A stretch of 64,000 nt of DNA from Lineus longissimus. Lineage: Eukaryota > Nemertea > Pilidiophora > Heteronemertea > Lineidae. Shown one piece after another: positions 54,201-63,988 of the stretch. Location: assembly GCF_910592395.1 (NCBI RefSeq), contig NC_088323.1, positions 15,545,501 through 15,609,500 on the forward strand, given 5' to 3'. The position numbers and the translations under genes were made by a program. The notes under the pieces were generated by a model. That model searched no databases and had not been told where the DNA came from. It saw nothing but the letters and a program-made list of their open reading frames with translations. Positions within the stretch are counted from its first letter, which is position 1, and each line of letters opens with the position of its first letter.

Positions 54201-57200
54201 AAATGTAAAATGTAAAAAAGAAAGTACTAGGGAAATAAAATTATATATTACAAAAATATATATTACAAAAATATATATTACAAAAATATATATTACAAAA
54301 TATATATTACAAAAATATATATTTCAAAAATATATATTACAAAAATATATATTACAAAAATATATATTACAAAAATATATATTACAAAAATATATATTAC
54401 AAAAAATATATTACAAAAAATCTTTCTTTAAAAGTTACTTTGAACTGACCATTTCTTTGTTGTTGTTACAGATCTCCTCCTGAAAGATGTGACGGCCCTT
54501 GAAGTTGAGCTGAAGGGAGAATGTGACCCCTTAAATGTGACTGTACAACCCTACGGTGTCTATATCCCAGGGAAGACGCTGGTTGGCACGACGATCAGGA
54601 AACAAATCCAACTGACCAATCACAGCATCTCTATGGTGTTGTATCAGTGGGAACCGGTGACGGAGGGCCCGATCATCGAGGTGGAGCCACCTATTGGAGA
54701 AATAGGTATGTTTAGGTGACGACTGAGCAAAAATGGCATATCTGGCCAAATCATGCAGTGGAATTTCAAATTTGGTTAACATATTGGGTGATATGAATAA
54801 AGACTAGCAAATGCTTTTAGCTAAAATTCCATGTACATTTACACTAAGCCTTTCTGTGCAAAATTGAAGTAAAAGTATTTGCTGGTCTTACCACTCAACA
54901 TGTCAATGCCATGGTTTCATTGGGGAAATGTTTTTGAAAGGTGCTAAACTAGGTGACATGCAGCATGTTACAATGGCAAATATTACCCCCAAAATGTCTA
55001 TGTGTGCCTTCCATGTCCTTTGCTTGAGTACCTTATGGTATTACATGCAAAAACAATTTAACCCTTTAACACCTAGAGCCACTGCCAGCGCAAGTGCTTA
55101 TTCCCCTAGGCCCCGACGTGATTTTACCTGGAAATCACATTTTTTGCGATGGGTCCATTTTTACAAAATGACATAGGTGAACTTCCAAATAATGTATTAT
55201 AAGTCCCGTTTATTTAAAAGAAGATGAAATTCCCTATTAGATAGGGGACATCCAAATCGGAATCAAACAAACGATCCATTTCAGTAATTCAAATGTCCAA
55301 CCTGAATTTACTGGCTTGAACAGAAACAAAAACTTAATCGTCAAATATCTCAAAAACTTCTACAGCAACCACCATTGTTCATCCGGGCATTTGAAAGCTT
55401 AAGTTTCATAGATTAATAATAGGCGGCGCTCTGAAGGAGATCGGTAGCTAAGCGCGCGAAATTTGAATATGGCTGTGCGGGCGTTATAGGGCGCCTCCAG
55501 GGGGATCGGCAGCGGGCGTCATAGGGCGCCTCCAGGTGTTATAGGGTTAAGCGAGAAAAGTTATTTGCAACATTCCTCCTACGATTGACAGAATTAGAAC
55601 CAAAAAACCAGTCACGAAACACTTAAAATCTAAATTGGCCATTTTTCCTTCCCGGCAGCTCCTAATCAAGCAGTCATGCTGGATATCAGCGTGACGGGAT
55701 CAGAGCCTGGACCAATCAAAGAGGTCCTGAAATGCTTCGTTGAAAATCTCGACGAACCGATACACCTGTTCGTAGAAGCCGATATCAAGGGCCCTGAAGT
55801 CAGCGTCGATAACGCTGATTTGAATTTCGGACTGGTGCATCTTGGGAGTACGGTTTGTTTGGACTTAGTCGTGAGGAATACGTCGCATATCCCGGCGAGA
55901 TGGGGAATACAGGAGAGCGTAGCGTGTGCAGATAGCGATAATGCCATGGTGAGTTTTTGTGACTGTCAGGTGCTGGTGTTGTCCCTTTAAAGGGAAACTC
56001 TAGGCAGCAGCTTGGTAGGTGATATAAAGTTGCACAGTCGTCAATAGGGGTCTCTCACATCTCACAGTACGTCGAAATGATTCATGCTTGTAGGAGGGGT
56101 ATTTTAAGTGTGAATCTGACATGACCCAGTGCCCTTACTGTGTATATTAGTCACCTGAAGATGGTCAAATTAGCCCCTCTGCTCCTACCTATAGTCCCCC
56201 TTTAACATGATTGCTAATGCTCGTGCAGGGTTTTGTCAGAATATAGAACCCCTGGCCGACACCCTGTATAGACCTTTCCAGAAATGGGGCGCTGAGTGTC
56301 CGAAATAGTGATGTCATAAGGGGAAACTAGGCCTTATGGTGGAGGGACAAAGGAGATAGTCATGGTTGACCAACACACTTGAATGCCTTTAATGACGGAC
56401 AAGGGGGAAAAAGTTAGTTCCAATGCAAGCCATTAATTTCGGGAAGCATGTATAGACCGGGTAGGCTTGATCCCAAGTTGGCTTAGGAAAAGTATGGTTA
56501 AATAGCTACATTAATTACCCAGGACCTGGGCATTAATTTTGAAGGGAAAAAATGCATCAAAAAATGTGTCACTTAAGCGCTTTCCTGTAAGTGGACCTCT
56601 AAATGAGATATGCTAGTTCTGTTGAATATTTTGCTCTCAATGTTGATTTTCTCGACATTTTAGGCCGAGACGGAGTTCAAATTCAAACCTTGCGGAGGTG
56701 AGCTGAAACCACTGGAAGATTTGACGATCGAGGTCCGGTTCTGTCCGACGGAATGCAAGTCCGTGCGTACCGTAATAGAACTGGCAGTTGAAGACGGAAA
56801 TGAATGGTTGGTTGTGTTTTTTGAAGTAGGGGGTTGCCCAGAAAATGTGTCTGCAAACATTGATAATTTGGCTTGAAACTCCCAAACATAGAAATGATAT
56901 TTGTCCTGTATTGCATTGAAAGTTTGTTTTTTATAGCACACTTGGAAAAATCTGCTTGATATCGCCATTGCTATTGAAGTATGAGGGAGCACTTAAAGAA
57001 ACGTGGGGTGATATGAATAAAGACTAGCAAATGCTTTTATCTAAATCTCCATGTACATTTACACTAGGCCTTTCTGTACAAAACTGAAGTAAAAGCATTT
57101 ACTAGTCTTTATTCATATCACCCGTGGTCTTGACAGTCAATTACTTCATTTCCCCATGTGGCACATTTGATCGCCATGGTAAAGCACTGTACGGGGCTGT

Positions 57201-60200
57201 CACCCATGCAAGATTCACATCTGCACACACTCTGCTGTTAGCAATTATCATGTTGGACTGCCGGTCAAGAGGGATGGTGTTTGCCTTGTATCTGAGTGTC
57301 AAAGCCAGGGTAGGAAAGAGATCACACAGGGGTGGACAGTAGCCTATTGCCAACTCCAGCAAAAATACAATAGGGTTATGACGCCGGTAGTGATATAATA
57401 TGATCATTGACTGCACAAACTCTATTGCCACCCATACAAAAAGTGTAAAAACTTTCAATCCACAAATGATCAGAATAGCATTCCGCGACGTTACTATTTA
57501 TAGCTCACAAGGTCATTTGCATAAGATATTGATGACGTTTTAGTCACGTGACAGTCGGACATCGACACTTATTTCTACGCATTTGAGCTTATTTCAAAGT
57601 CAATTATCTTTGACCCTGCATTGTTTTTAACATGAATGATACCATAGAGTCAGAGAGAGAAATATTCAGAACAATTATTTAGTATTTCCAACACTCGGAC
57701 ATGTGCCAGACTAAATCTAACTGCCCTAGTTAGAAAGCCTGAATCCATTACGTAACCGCATGTTTGTCCGACATTGCCTGTAATTCAGCGATGGGAAAAT
57801 AGAGGGCAGCAGCTGCAGTGACCTCATGATCGCAGAATACTATTGACGACAATTATTACAACTTCTTGCATGTCATTCAATCTTCAATTTTCCAGCAGCA
57901 TTCTTGCGTTGGCTGAGGTGCAGGTCCCACGCGTTTGTCTGTTGTCATGCCAACTCGAAATGGAGGATGTTTACTTAGATGTGGAGGTTGAGCAGACGAT
58001 CACGCTCTATAACCAGACGTTATTGGAGACAGATTTTGAATGGCTTGAGGTAGGCCTAGAAAACTGTCAACTGTTCTGTTGTGACAAAACTATACTCTGC
58101 TACTCTTGGTGAGTTCAGGCCAGTTGAAAGTATCGAGTGTCACTGGCTGACCTTTGAACCCACAACCTTACCATCGCAAATCACCCTCTCTTCCATTATG
58201 CGACTGAGTTCTGAGCCGACTGTGAGTTCTGAGTATACATTTTTTTAAACTTTGTAAATCAGAGAAATATGTAGTGTCAGTATCTTTTGACTTCGTCATC
58301 ATTTTAATGCAAAGTTTGTATAATTAGTGAGAAGTTTGTGGCATTTGTGTCGGACTTGATCCTGACGACTTCATTTCAAGTCTTTGGTGAATTTGTGCGA
58401 AATCCTTTCCCTAGAAAAATGCTCAGTGTAAATTAAGTATTGATCGCCTGACCAGGGGGGTTACAGGTTTTGCATTAACTGCTGCATAAGAGGGTATCCC
58501 ATCCCAAGTATCATCAGTTGAGTACATCAGTGTTTTCACTTTCATTTCCAGCCGGAAGGCACCGATGCCAACATCTGCAGTGTGACGGTCGAACCAAAAT
58601 CCGGCCATCTTTTGCCCCGAGAAGAAATGCCGATGACAGTCAGGTTTACAGGGCATCGTCAGGTGGAGATGTCGGACCTGAGGTTGCCGTGCGTCATCGA
58701 GGGAATGGAGGAGCCGATATATTTGGCGTTGATGTGCGACATCCAGGGGTTGACTGTTTCGTATCGGACACCGGGGGACGAGAGGTGGGTGGATTTCTAT
58801 AACTGTTATCAAGAAATGATAAAGACAATATTATCAGGGCTGCTTACCTGTACGGAAATCCCGTATTTTGTACGCCAAAAAAACCATTTTGTACGTTTTA
58901 TGATTTTTGCTTCTCATTGTACACAATTTTTCCTTTCAAAAATACGCTGAAATTAATTGTAAAATACGAATAAAAAAGGTCTTAACTTGAATGTTTTCTC
59001 TGTGTTTTGTACATTATTCATTCCCTGATAGAAAAAAGTAAGGGTAAGCAGCCCTGTATCATTATTAACCCTTAAAGTGCCTCCATTGCCAAATTGCAAC
59101 AAACGCCTCTTATTTCTGTGGACTTTGGGAATTACAAACTTTGCAATTCATAAAAATTGGGAAAAACATTTTTGATGGAAAAATGAAAGAATTCTGGTAA
59201 TCCCCAAAAATTTAAACTATGACATTTTTAAACGGCAAAAAAGCACAAAAAATTCCAATTTGCAGTATAAACAGATCGTTACTCACATTCTTAAGTTATC
59301 ACGATATCCCGTCTTTCTTTTCAGCGAATCTACTGAAACTGATGTTGACGAATCAGATGTCCTCAGTTTGAACTTTGACACCGTGAGAATTGGTGATTGC
59401 CCCAAGCGATTCCTCCACATCAAGAACAACTCAGCCATCACAGCGCCGTTCAGCATCACTGTTGAGAATTTCTCCGCACGGCCCCCGTCCCCACCTGATT
59501 CGAAGGAGAAGTCATTCATGCCTAATAAAGGGTAAGTGATGCCATGAATACTGACTAGCATAATGTTGAAAAGTGGTGTGACATAACTGATGGTCACCAC
59601 CTGGGTGCAGTCCGGCCACATGACAAACTTTATTAATGAGCCACATCAGTAAATACCGTGGAACCTCTCTGATAATGACAGCCTCAGGACTGACAAGTGC
59701 TGTCCTTAATAGAGAGGTGTTCTGATTAGAGAGGTCAAATTGAATGGAAACGACCAATTTTGGTCCAAAAGTGGTGTCTTTAGTGGCGAGGTTGTCCTTA
59801 ATAGAGAGGTGTCCTGATTAGAGAGGTCAAATTGAATAGAAACAACCAATTTTGGACCAAAAGCGGTGTATTTTGTGGCGAGGTTGTCCTTAATAGAGAG
59901 GTGTCCTGATTAGAGAGGTCAAATTGAATGGAAACAACCAATTTTGGACCAAAAGTGTTGTCTTTAGTGGCGAGGTTGTCCTTAATAGAGAGGTGTCCGC
60001 TTAGGGAGGTTCCACTGTAATGTCATATTTTATTTCAGTCAACGCCGAGCTATTCTTAACCGCACCACAAACCTCGCCAACCCGTCGAGCAAGAGCCCCG
60101 CCAGGGCGCACCTGGACTTGTGTCGAATGATGCTTCGTGAGGGGAAGGGCGCTGCCTTCTCCATCAGCCCAGCGTCAGGCGTGCTGCCACCTTTTGAAGA

Positions 60201-62860
60201 GCAGACGATCGAAGTGACGGGATACAGCGATATGTGGGGTGAATATGAAGACAAGTTACTTTGCAAGGTAAGCTAAAAACTAACGTCAGTCGTCTGCTGG
60301 GTTACTCCGGCAAAAAGAGCCGTTAACAAATCTATGGAGAAAATTTTCTGTATACCGGTCTATACCGGCAAAAAGAGCCGTTAACAAATCTATAGAGAAA
60401 ATTTCCTGTATACCGGTCTATACCGGCAAAAAGAGCCGTTAACAAATCTATGGAGAAAATTTTCTGTATACGGGTCTATACCGGCCAAAACAGCCATTAA
60501 CAAATCTATGGAGAAAATTTTCTGTATACCGGTCTATACTGGCAAAAAGAGCTGTTAACAAATCTATAGAGAAAATTTCTGTATACCGGTCTATACCGGC
60601 AAAAAGAACCGTTAACAAATCTATGGAGAAAATTTTCTGTATACCGGTCTATACCGGCAAAAAGAGCCGTTAACAAATCTATAGAGAAAATTTTCTGTAT
60701 ACCGGTCTATACCGGCAAAAAGAACCGTTAACAAATCTATGGAGAAAATTTTCTGTATACCGGTCTATACCGGCAAAAAGTGCCGCTTTCTTTGTCTGAA
60801 GCCAGATTAGCTTGTACCGGCCAGCGTGCCGAGACCTACTCATCATGGAGTACCCAACAAAAATGCTTTTAGTCACAACCCTACCTTTGTAATCCTTCAA
60901 ATAACTCGTCGTCATTCATTTCAGGTTGAAAAGTTAGATGTGGTGGAGATCCCGGTGAAACTGTCTGTGACTGGCTGCCCGTTGGAATACCAGATGATGG
61001 CAGCCGCAGGAATCAAGACGCCCACTCTACGATTCGGAACGCATGTGTCGGGAGTGGCGCCTTCTAACAGACAAGTCAGAATCAACAACTCAAGTCCATT
61101 TGGTGAGTGTAGTTTAAAGGGAACTGAAACCGCCAAGCCAGTTCGTATGACCTCGTTTTCATTTCCCGCGTATCGGGTGATCAGAACGAGGCATGAATGA
61201 AACATGGCGCCTAGCTGTCAATCATTCAGTGACATCACTACTATGGAATTTACTACGAAAACTCATGAATGAAAGATCGCATGACTCACGTGATTCTCAC
61301 ATGATTCTCAATAATAACAAATTGAACTGCGCATGCTCGGGCACTGGGGGCGGAGCTACAAATCTGAACTCGAATAGGAGGTTGGAAGTTTGACTTTCTC
61401 GGGCGGTGAAAGTCGAAAAGTTGAATAAATCGCTTGGCGGTTCCAGTTCGCTTTAAAGGCCCACTCTGTTCAATCAAAAGTTTGAAAATCATAGTCATGA
61501 TTATTATCAAACCTTCACTGGACTTACCTCACCTTTTCAGAAATACGAGTCGACTGGGAAGTTTACAACCTCGTCCCCGACGACGACAAACTCCTTGACC
61601 TTGTCTTTACGTACGGCAAACCTTTCCCTCTTAAGGACCAAGATGGGAACGAGATTGAACCGCCCGCAGAAACTCGTAAGTTTTGTACATTGTATCTGTT
61701 TTTGAATAGCATGCCGCGACGTTACTATTTATAGCTCACAAGGTCATTTGCATAAGATATTGATGACGTTTTAGTCACGTGACAGTCGGACATCGACACT
61801 TATTTCTACGCATTTGAGCTTATTTCAAAGTCAATTATCTTCGACCCTGCATTGTTTTTAGCATGAATGATACCATAGAGTCAGAGAGAGAAATATTCAG
61901 AACAATTATGTAGTATTTCCAACACTCGGACATGTGCCAGATTGAATCTAACTGCCCTAGTTAGAAAGCCTGAATCCATTACGAAACCGCACATTTGTCC
62001 GACATTGCCTGTAATTCAGCGATGGGGAAATAGAGGGCAGCAGCTGCAGTGACCTCATCTTCGCGGAATGCTATTTGCTTTTCGTGTTATGATCTGGCAA
62101 GTCAAAAAACTCTGGAATTAATCCCAGCAAGTCAAGAACACATCAGCTCTTAAATTGTGGTGAAATAAAGACAACTTTAGGGATATTTTGCTAGTATTTA
62201 ACCCTCCATGAGAAACCTCTCCTATGGAACCTTTCGTTCCACAGCTGCAATTTCTGTGTGAAATCACCGAAAATTCACAAGTGCACTTTTTTCGTGACAT
62301 TGTGTATAGGTTCTTACCTCAGTGTCTCACCCTCCCTCTGTTCTTTTTCAGCCATTCCACCTTTGCAGCGTCTCCCCACTGACGTGATCCCCAACTCTCC
62401 AGACTCCAGTATCCCGAATCCAAGCCGTCAACAAACGTTGACGAGTGCTTTCTCAAGTGCGTTAGGGACCATCTCAGCAGAGCAGAAAAAGGCTGTTTCA
62501 GTTACGATGCGTGGACATGAAGGGGTTAAAAGTGCCTCGCCATATCACATCACACCGTCACAGATTACGATCCCGGCAAAAGGATGCACGAATATTTGCG
62601 TCACTTTCACACCTCCAGCGAATGAAGAGGTCGCACAGGATATGGAATGCGTGTCGTATGTCCTAGGTTACATGAATCTGGATGATGACGTTACCGTTAG
62701 CAACAGTAGCAGACGTCTCCAGGCTTTGGATGTTGAGCCAATCAGATTAGACATGGCGGCTTTGGTGAAGCCGGCGCTGCTCACGTTGGAAACGGCAGAT
62801 GACGATGGGATGAGGTATATATCTGGGCTCAGTGACCTGATGGATGAAACTCTAAGACAG
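45061..62860 (+). CDS. DLEC1: DLEC1 / CFAP81, first 16 coding exons, 3' partial
   Basis: DLEC1 (deleted in lung and esophageal cancer 1, CFAP81) is a cilia- and flagella-associated protein of tandem ASH/MSP-like beta-sandwich domains. Sixteen exons with consistent phases give 1457 codons, against about 1755 in the human protein, so the last 15-20 % lies beyond the right edge. Human-like landmarks in order: QDVSHVLAKTFRELF and DVIG (33-60); MLERHIMQAQARAM (93-106); CIDNELLKKHNLITPDDY (135-152); VFLATPPVVTFDDYNVG (about 324-340); VAPGMSCQYQI; CDNCQ; QHLVKFE; GKGAAF and MWGEYED (1140-1180); LRFGTHVSG and NNSSPF (about 1218-1242). Introns are 0.4-1.9 kb and hold MITEs, often close to acceptors. 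The ATG at 45061 is the first in frame after the acceptor; a second in-frame ATG is at 45067. Confidence 0.95.
45305..45552. repeat. Perfect 115-bp inverted repeat with 18-nt loop
   Basis: Left arm 45305-45419 and right arm 45438-45552 are exact reverse complements by letter-by-letter reading. Lies 10 nt inside DLEC1 intron 1. Each arm carries an NRF1-like TGCGCATGCG core. Confidence 0.95.
45670..45995 (+). mobile_element. MITE family A, copy 22, interrupted by element O
   Basis: Family A ends intact; a 140-150 bp foldback element is inserted in the GGACACTAGTTTTGG segment. Confidence 0.85.
45730..45882. mobile_element. TIR element O nested in A
   Basis: TCATGCACTTGATTGGGA ... TCCCAATCAAGTGCATGGA, with a second inverted block CAACGTTTAC / GTAAACGTTG. 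TA is duplicated at the insertion point. Confidence 0.82.
46187..46537 (+). mobile_element. MITE family B, copy 8
   Basis: Full-length; directly followed by a family A fragment (46538-46575). Lies upstream of DLEC1 exon 2. Confidence 0.87.
46538..46575 (-). mobile_element. Family A fragment at DLEC1 exon 2 acceptor
   Basis: CTTAATAGAGAGGTATCC then GGAGGTTCCACTG; ends about 22 nt before the acceptor AG. Confidence 0.8.
46600..46864 (+). CDS. DLEC1: DLEC1 coding exon 2
   Basis: 265 nt between CACTTACCAG and CAA|GTAAGT, phase 0 in and phase 1 out. ATMLERHIMQAQARAMSSDE, CIDNELLKKHNLITPDDY and a PPPPS end. Flanked by two B elements in opposite orientation. Confidence 0.95.
46884..47244 (-). mobile_element. 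MITE family B, copy 9
   Basis: Full-length, opposite orientation to copy 8; starts 20 nt after the DLEC1 exon 2 donor. Confidence 0.87.
47636..47995 (+). mobile_element. MITE family A, head-to-tail dimer (copies 24-25)
   Basis: 47636-47817 and 47816-47995 share a TA. Both carry the ACTAGTCAGTCCCGATGG variant, so the dimer arose by duplication. Ends 16 nt before the DLEC1 exon 3 acceptor AG. Confidence 0.88.
48014..48225 (+). CDS. DLEC1: DLEC1 coding exon 3
   Basis: 212 nt after CTTGTTTTAG, ending AAT|GTGAGT, phase 1 in and phase 0 out. Low-complexity Ser/Thr-rich segment (PDVPEFARPTTSS, SARSEPNRLDLDLDD). Weakly conserved, but it fits the phases on both sides. A family A copy ends 16 nt before the acceptor AG. 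Confidence 0.8.
48345..48580. repeat. Imperfect inverted repeat, arms about 110 bp
   Basis: CAATTGTGATCCGCTCCACC and TTCACAAAAGGTCTACAATAG-type arms mirror each other with scattered mismatches around a 26-nt AT-rich loop: an older foldback MITE. Confidence 0.8.
48811..49203 (+). mobile_element. SINE1, full-length tRNA-derived SINE
   Basis: The head GGCCTAGTGGTTAACACTG (A box) and GGGTTCGATCCCGGGG (B box) derive from a tRNA. The body runs through CCAATAAACCCAATTGGCGC to GTGCAGAGCGAACGCTG and a GAA tail. Ends 37 nt before DLEC1 exon 4. Confidence 0.85.
49241..49817 (+). CDS. DLEC1: DLEC1 coding exon 4
   Basis: 577 nt after TTCTCACAG, ending ACCT|GTAGGT, phase 0 in and phase 1 out. Contains NYWQKHM-like RGLKDGNKYWQKHMKEEQRE, NFLRNPRTVPP, VFLATPPVVTFDDYNVG, LPPASSYFSVSLGQFPG and VAPGMSCQYQISFAPD, the first beta-sandwich domain. 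Joining to exon 5 gives KLTLPECIDVGHC, as expected. Confidence 0.95.
49940..50057. mobile_element. Short foldback MITE family D, copy 1
   Basis: 118 bp with 34-bp ends: GGGTGATATGAATAAAGAC, CAGCAAATGCTTTTA and their mirror. Confidence 0.88.
50353..50797. repeat. Inverted pair enclosing G16 and C20 homopolymer runs
   Basis: CATGAGGAAACCAGCCCTGT (50354) mirrors ACAGGGCTGGTTTCCTCATG (50778). Between them are G16 at 50427-50442 and C20 at 50530-50549. Related sequence occurs at about 24180-24330. Confidence 0.75.
51053..51422 (+). mobile_element. MITE family C, copy 5
   Basis: Full-length; ends 63 nt before DLEC1 exon 5. Confidence 0.88.
51486..51619 (+). CDS. DLEC1: DLEC1 coding exon 5
   Basis: 134 nt after ATTTTTGCAG, ending AAG|GTGAGT, phase 1 in and phase 0 out. 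CIDVGHCLVSGCRIAQYLV and FCVIPRDSWPATNFK match DLEC1. Confidence 0.93.
51678..52190. mobile_element. Foldback element Q, arms about 190 bp
   Basis: AAGAAAGCAGGAACGGACCG ... CGGTCCGTTCCTGCTTTCTT. The arms also share AGATAGGGCCCCTGAATTAT. Ends 45 nt before the DLEC1 exon 6 acceptor. Confidence 0.85.
52235..52871 (+). CDS. DLEC1: DLEC1 coding exon 6
   Basis: 637 nt after TTCGTTGCAG, ending CCAG|GTGAGT, phase 0 in and phase 1 out. Includes PPFQIRPSIFQLDRNE, IICDNCQVRYFTVVGDGQ, DLTSQHLVKFE, RNTTHVQLPFTWKVVKPH and a Glu/Asp-rich tail. It spans two beta-sandwich domains. Confidence 0.96.
52923..53864 (+). mobile_element. SINE1 with tRNA-like head amplified nine-fold
   Basis: Nine tandem head units of about 66 bp (CCTAGTGG to GAGAACCCAGAG) at 52932-53535, then a single SINE1 body ending in a GAA tail of about 7 units. 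Body nearly identical to 48811-49203. Confidence 0.9.
54230..54420. repeat. AT-rich microsatellite, about 15-bp unit x 12
   Basis: Repeats of AAAATATATATTAC; in the intron before DLEC1 exon 7. Confidence 0.92.
54472..54705 (+). CDS. DLEC1: DLEC1 coding exon 7
   Basis: 234 nt after TGTTGTTACAG, ending ATAG|GTATGT, phase 1 on both sides. LEVELKGECDPLNVTVQPYG, VYIPGK and IIEVEPPIGEI match DLEC1. Confidence 0.94.
54786..54894. mobile_element. Family D, copy 2 (right end decayed)
   Basis: GGGTGATATGAATAAAGACT at left; right arm ends TTTGCTGGTCTTAC. Confidence 0.8.
55058..55550. mobile_element. TIR element F, copy 2
   Basis: Nearly identical to 15527-16011, same orientation; ends TTAACCCTTTAACACC / AGGTGTTATAGGGTTAA. 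Confidence 0.87.
55659..55948 (+). CDS. DLEC1: DLEC1 coding exon 8
   Basis: 290 nt after CTTCCCGGCAG, ending ATG|GTGAGT, phase 1 in and phase 0 out. GSEPGPIKEVLKCFVEN, VEADIKGPEVSVDNADLNFG and VRNTSHIPARWGI form another ASH-like domain. Confidence 0.95.
55986..56205. mobile_element. Small TIR element S, copy 1
   Basis: CTTTAAAGGGAAACTCTAGG ... CCTATAGTCCCCCTTTAA. Confidence 0.75.
56664..56806 (+). CDS. DLEC1: DLEC1 coding exon 9
   Basis: 143 nt after CATTTTAG, ending GAATG|GTTGGT, phase 0 in and phase 2 out. FKFKPCGGELKPLEDL and VRFCPTECKSVRTVIELAVE. The donor is chosen because only phase 2 joins the next exon in frame; a few bases of uncertainty remain. Confidence 0.85.
57006..57123. mobile_element. 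Family D, copy 3
   Basis: Both 34-bp arms intact; TACACTAGGCCTTTCTGTAC core. Confidence 0.88.
57474..57844 (+). mobile_element. MITE family C, copy 6
   Basis: Full-length, right end slightly diverged (GCAGAATACTATT); ends 51 nt before DLEC1 exon 10. Confidence 0.87.
57896..58049 (+). CDS. DLEC1: DLEC1 coding exon 10
   Basis: 154 nt after AATTTTCCAG, ending GAG|GTAGGC. ILALAEVQVPRVCLLSCQLE, VYLDVEVEQTITLYN and FEWLE. A tandem CAGCAG acceptor allows a one-residue alternative start (57899). Phase 2 in, phase 0 out. Confidence 0.88.
58552..58784 (+). CDS. DLEC1: DLEC1 coding exon 11
   Basis: 233 nt after TCATTTCCAG, ending AGAG|GTGGGT (phase 2). CSVTVEPKSGHLLPREEMP, LRLPCVIEGMEEPIYLALM and VSYRTPGDE match DLEC1. 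Confidence 0.93.
58835..59056. mobile_element. TIR element W, copy 2
   Basis: CAGGGCTGCTTACC ... GGTAAGCAGCCCTG, 222 bp, with TACG motifs. Confidence 0.8.
59325..59531 (+). CDS. DLEC1: DLEC1 coding exon 12
   Basis: 207 nt after CTTTTCAG, ending AAAGG|GTAAGT, phase 2 on both sides. LSLNFDTVRIGDCPKRFLHI and NNSAITAPFSITVENFS. Confidence 0.93.
59654..60019 (-). mobile_element. MITE family A, copy 26, inner block triplicated
   Basis: The segment TCCTGATTAGAGAGGTCAAA to GTGGCGAGGTTGTCCTTAAT occurs three times at about 110 bp. Ends 18 nt before the DLEC1 exon 13 acceptor AG. Confidence 0.85.
60039..60267 (+). CDS. DLEC1: DLEC1 coding exon 13
   Basis: 229 nt after TTTTATTTCAG, ending AAG|GTAAGC, phase 2 in and phase 0 out. 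RMMLREGKGAAFSISPASGV and GYSDMWGEYEDKLLCK are strongly DLEC1-like. A family A copy ends 18 nt before the acceptor AG. Confidence 0.95.
60307..60784. repeat. Minisatellite, 58-bp unit, about 8 copies
   Basis: Unit contains CCGGCAAAAAGAGCCGTTAA and TATACCGGTCTATACCGG; successive starts at 60307, 60365, 60423. In DLEC1 intron 13. Confidence 0.93.
60925..61102 (+). CDS. DLEC1: DLEC1 coding exon 14
   Basis: 178 nt after TCATTTCAG, ending TTTG|GTGAGT (phase 1). VVEIPVKLSVTGCPLEYQM, LRFGTHVSGVAPSNRQVRIN and NSSPF. Confidence 0.95.
61541..61675 (+). CDS. DLEC1: DLEC1 coding exon 15
   Basis: 135 nt after ACCTTTTCAG, ending ACTC|GTAAGT, phase 1 on both sides. EIRVDWEVYNLVPDDDKLL and FTYGKPFPLKDQDGNEI. 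The donor is 30 bp upstream of a family C element. Confidence 0.94.
61705..62075 (+). mobile_element. MITE family C, copy 7
   Basis: Full-length; GTCACGTGAC kept; starts 30 nt after the DLEC1 exon 15 donor. Confidence 0.88.
62352..62860 (+). CDS. DLEC1: DLEC1 coding exon 16
   Basis: 509 nt after CTTTTTCAG, ending CAG|GTAAGA, phase 1 in and phase 0 out. VSVTMRGHEGVKSASPYHIT, ITIPAKGCTNICVTFTPP, VSYVLGYMNLDDD and LDVEPIRLDMAALVKPA match DLEC1. Later exons are beyond the window. Confidence 0.95.
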
Positions 62861-62947
62861 GTAAGAAATGAGAAATTTGTGTTTTCCATCGGGAATGTAA
62901 AGTTTAGTACGAAAATATATGTGACCACTTCCGTCAGGCCTCTCAAT

Positions 62948-63561
62948 TACAGTCGAACCTCCCTTAGCGGACACCTCTCTATTAGGGACACCCTCTCTAT
63001 TAAGGACACCCTCTCTATTAAGGACACCCTCTCTATTAAGGACACCCTCTCTATTAAGGACACCCTCTCTATTAAGGACACCCTCTCTATTAAGGACACC
63101 CTCTCTATTAAGGACACCCTCTCTATTAAGGACACCCTCTCTATTAAGGACACCCTCTCTATTAAGGACACCCTCTCTATTAAGGACACCCTCTCTATTA
63201 AGGACACCCTCTCTATTAAGGACACCCTCTCTATTAAGGACACCCTCTCTATTAAGGACACCCTCTCTATTAAGGACACCCTCTCTATTAAGGACACCCT
63301 CTCTATTAAGGACACCCTCTCTATTAAGGACACCCTCTCTATTAAGGACACCCTCTCTATTAAGGACACCCTCTCTATTAAGGACACCCTCTCTATTAAG
63401 GACACCCTCTCTATTAAGGACACCCTCTCTATTAAGGACACTAGTTTTGATCCCAAATTAGTTGTTTCCATTCAATTTTACCTCTATATTCAGGACACCT
63501 CTCTATTAAGGACACTACTTGTCAGTCCCGAGAGTGTCCTTATTAGAGAGGTTCTACTGTA
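62948..63561 (+). mobile_element. MITE family A, copy 27, with 18-bp array
   Basis: Family A ends with about 25 tandem copies of CACCCTCTCTATTAAGGA at 62985-63440. A family B end (CAGGCCTCTCAATTAC) abuts the left terminus. Confidence 0.92.
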
Positions 63562-63988
63562 CATCATTTGGGACAGGCCCTTGTTTCCTTAATTTGGACT
63601 TATTTTACCGTCTGCACTAAACATCGGTCTTTCGCGTTAAAAAATCCGCCTTTTTTGTATAATCGTGAGACTGACTTGTAGTGTGATGTCATTGAAAGGT
63701 GTTTAGGAGCAAACTTGAAAATTTCAACCCTTTCACAGGGTTAAAAAACGTCACAGAACCAACCGAGTGTGGATTCAAAATAAGAAAATTTGGAAACACG
63801 GGAATTTGTAAATCTTGCAGTCCTTGGTTGTGACAGCAAGGACTGCTGTGACAAAAACCGATGATATAAAATATGATATCATGTGGCTATGGTCGCTTAG
63901 ACCAAGAATACCAGTTTACCATATCTAGGGTGACTTTTGACATCAACGTGCTGAGTGATAGTGCCTGAAAATCTCATTTCTAGATAAT
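63562..63988. other. DLEC1 intron stretch, nothing recognised
   Basis: No exon of the DLEC1 continuation was found before the window ends. Confidence 0.45.

Noticed and set aside
62258-63592. 444-codon open frame with many LSIKDT repeats
   Set aside because: The first part is real DLEC1 exon 16 (62352-62860); the repeat part is an intronic family A 18-bp array that happens to lack stops.
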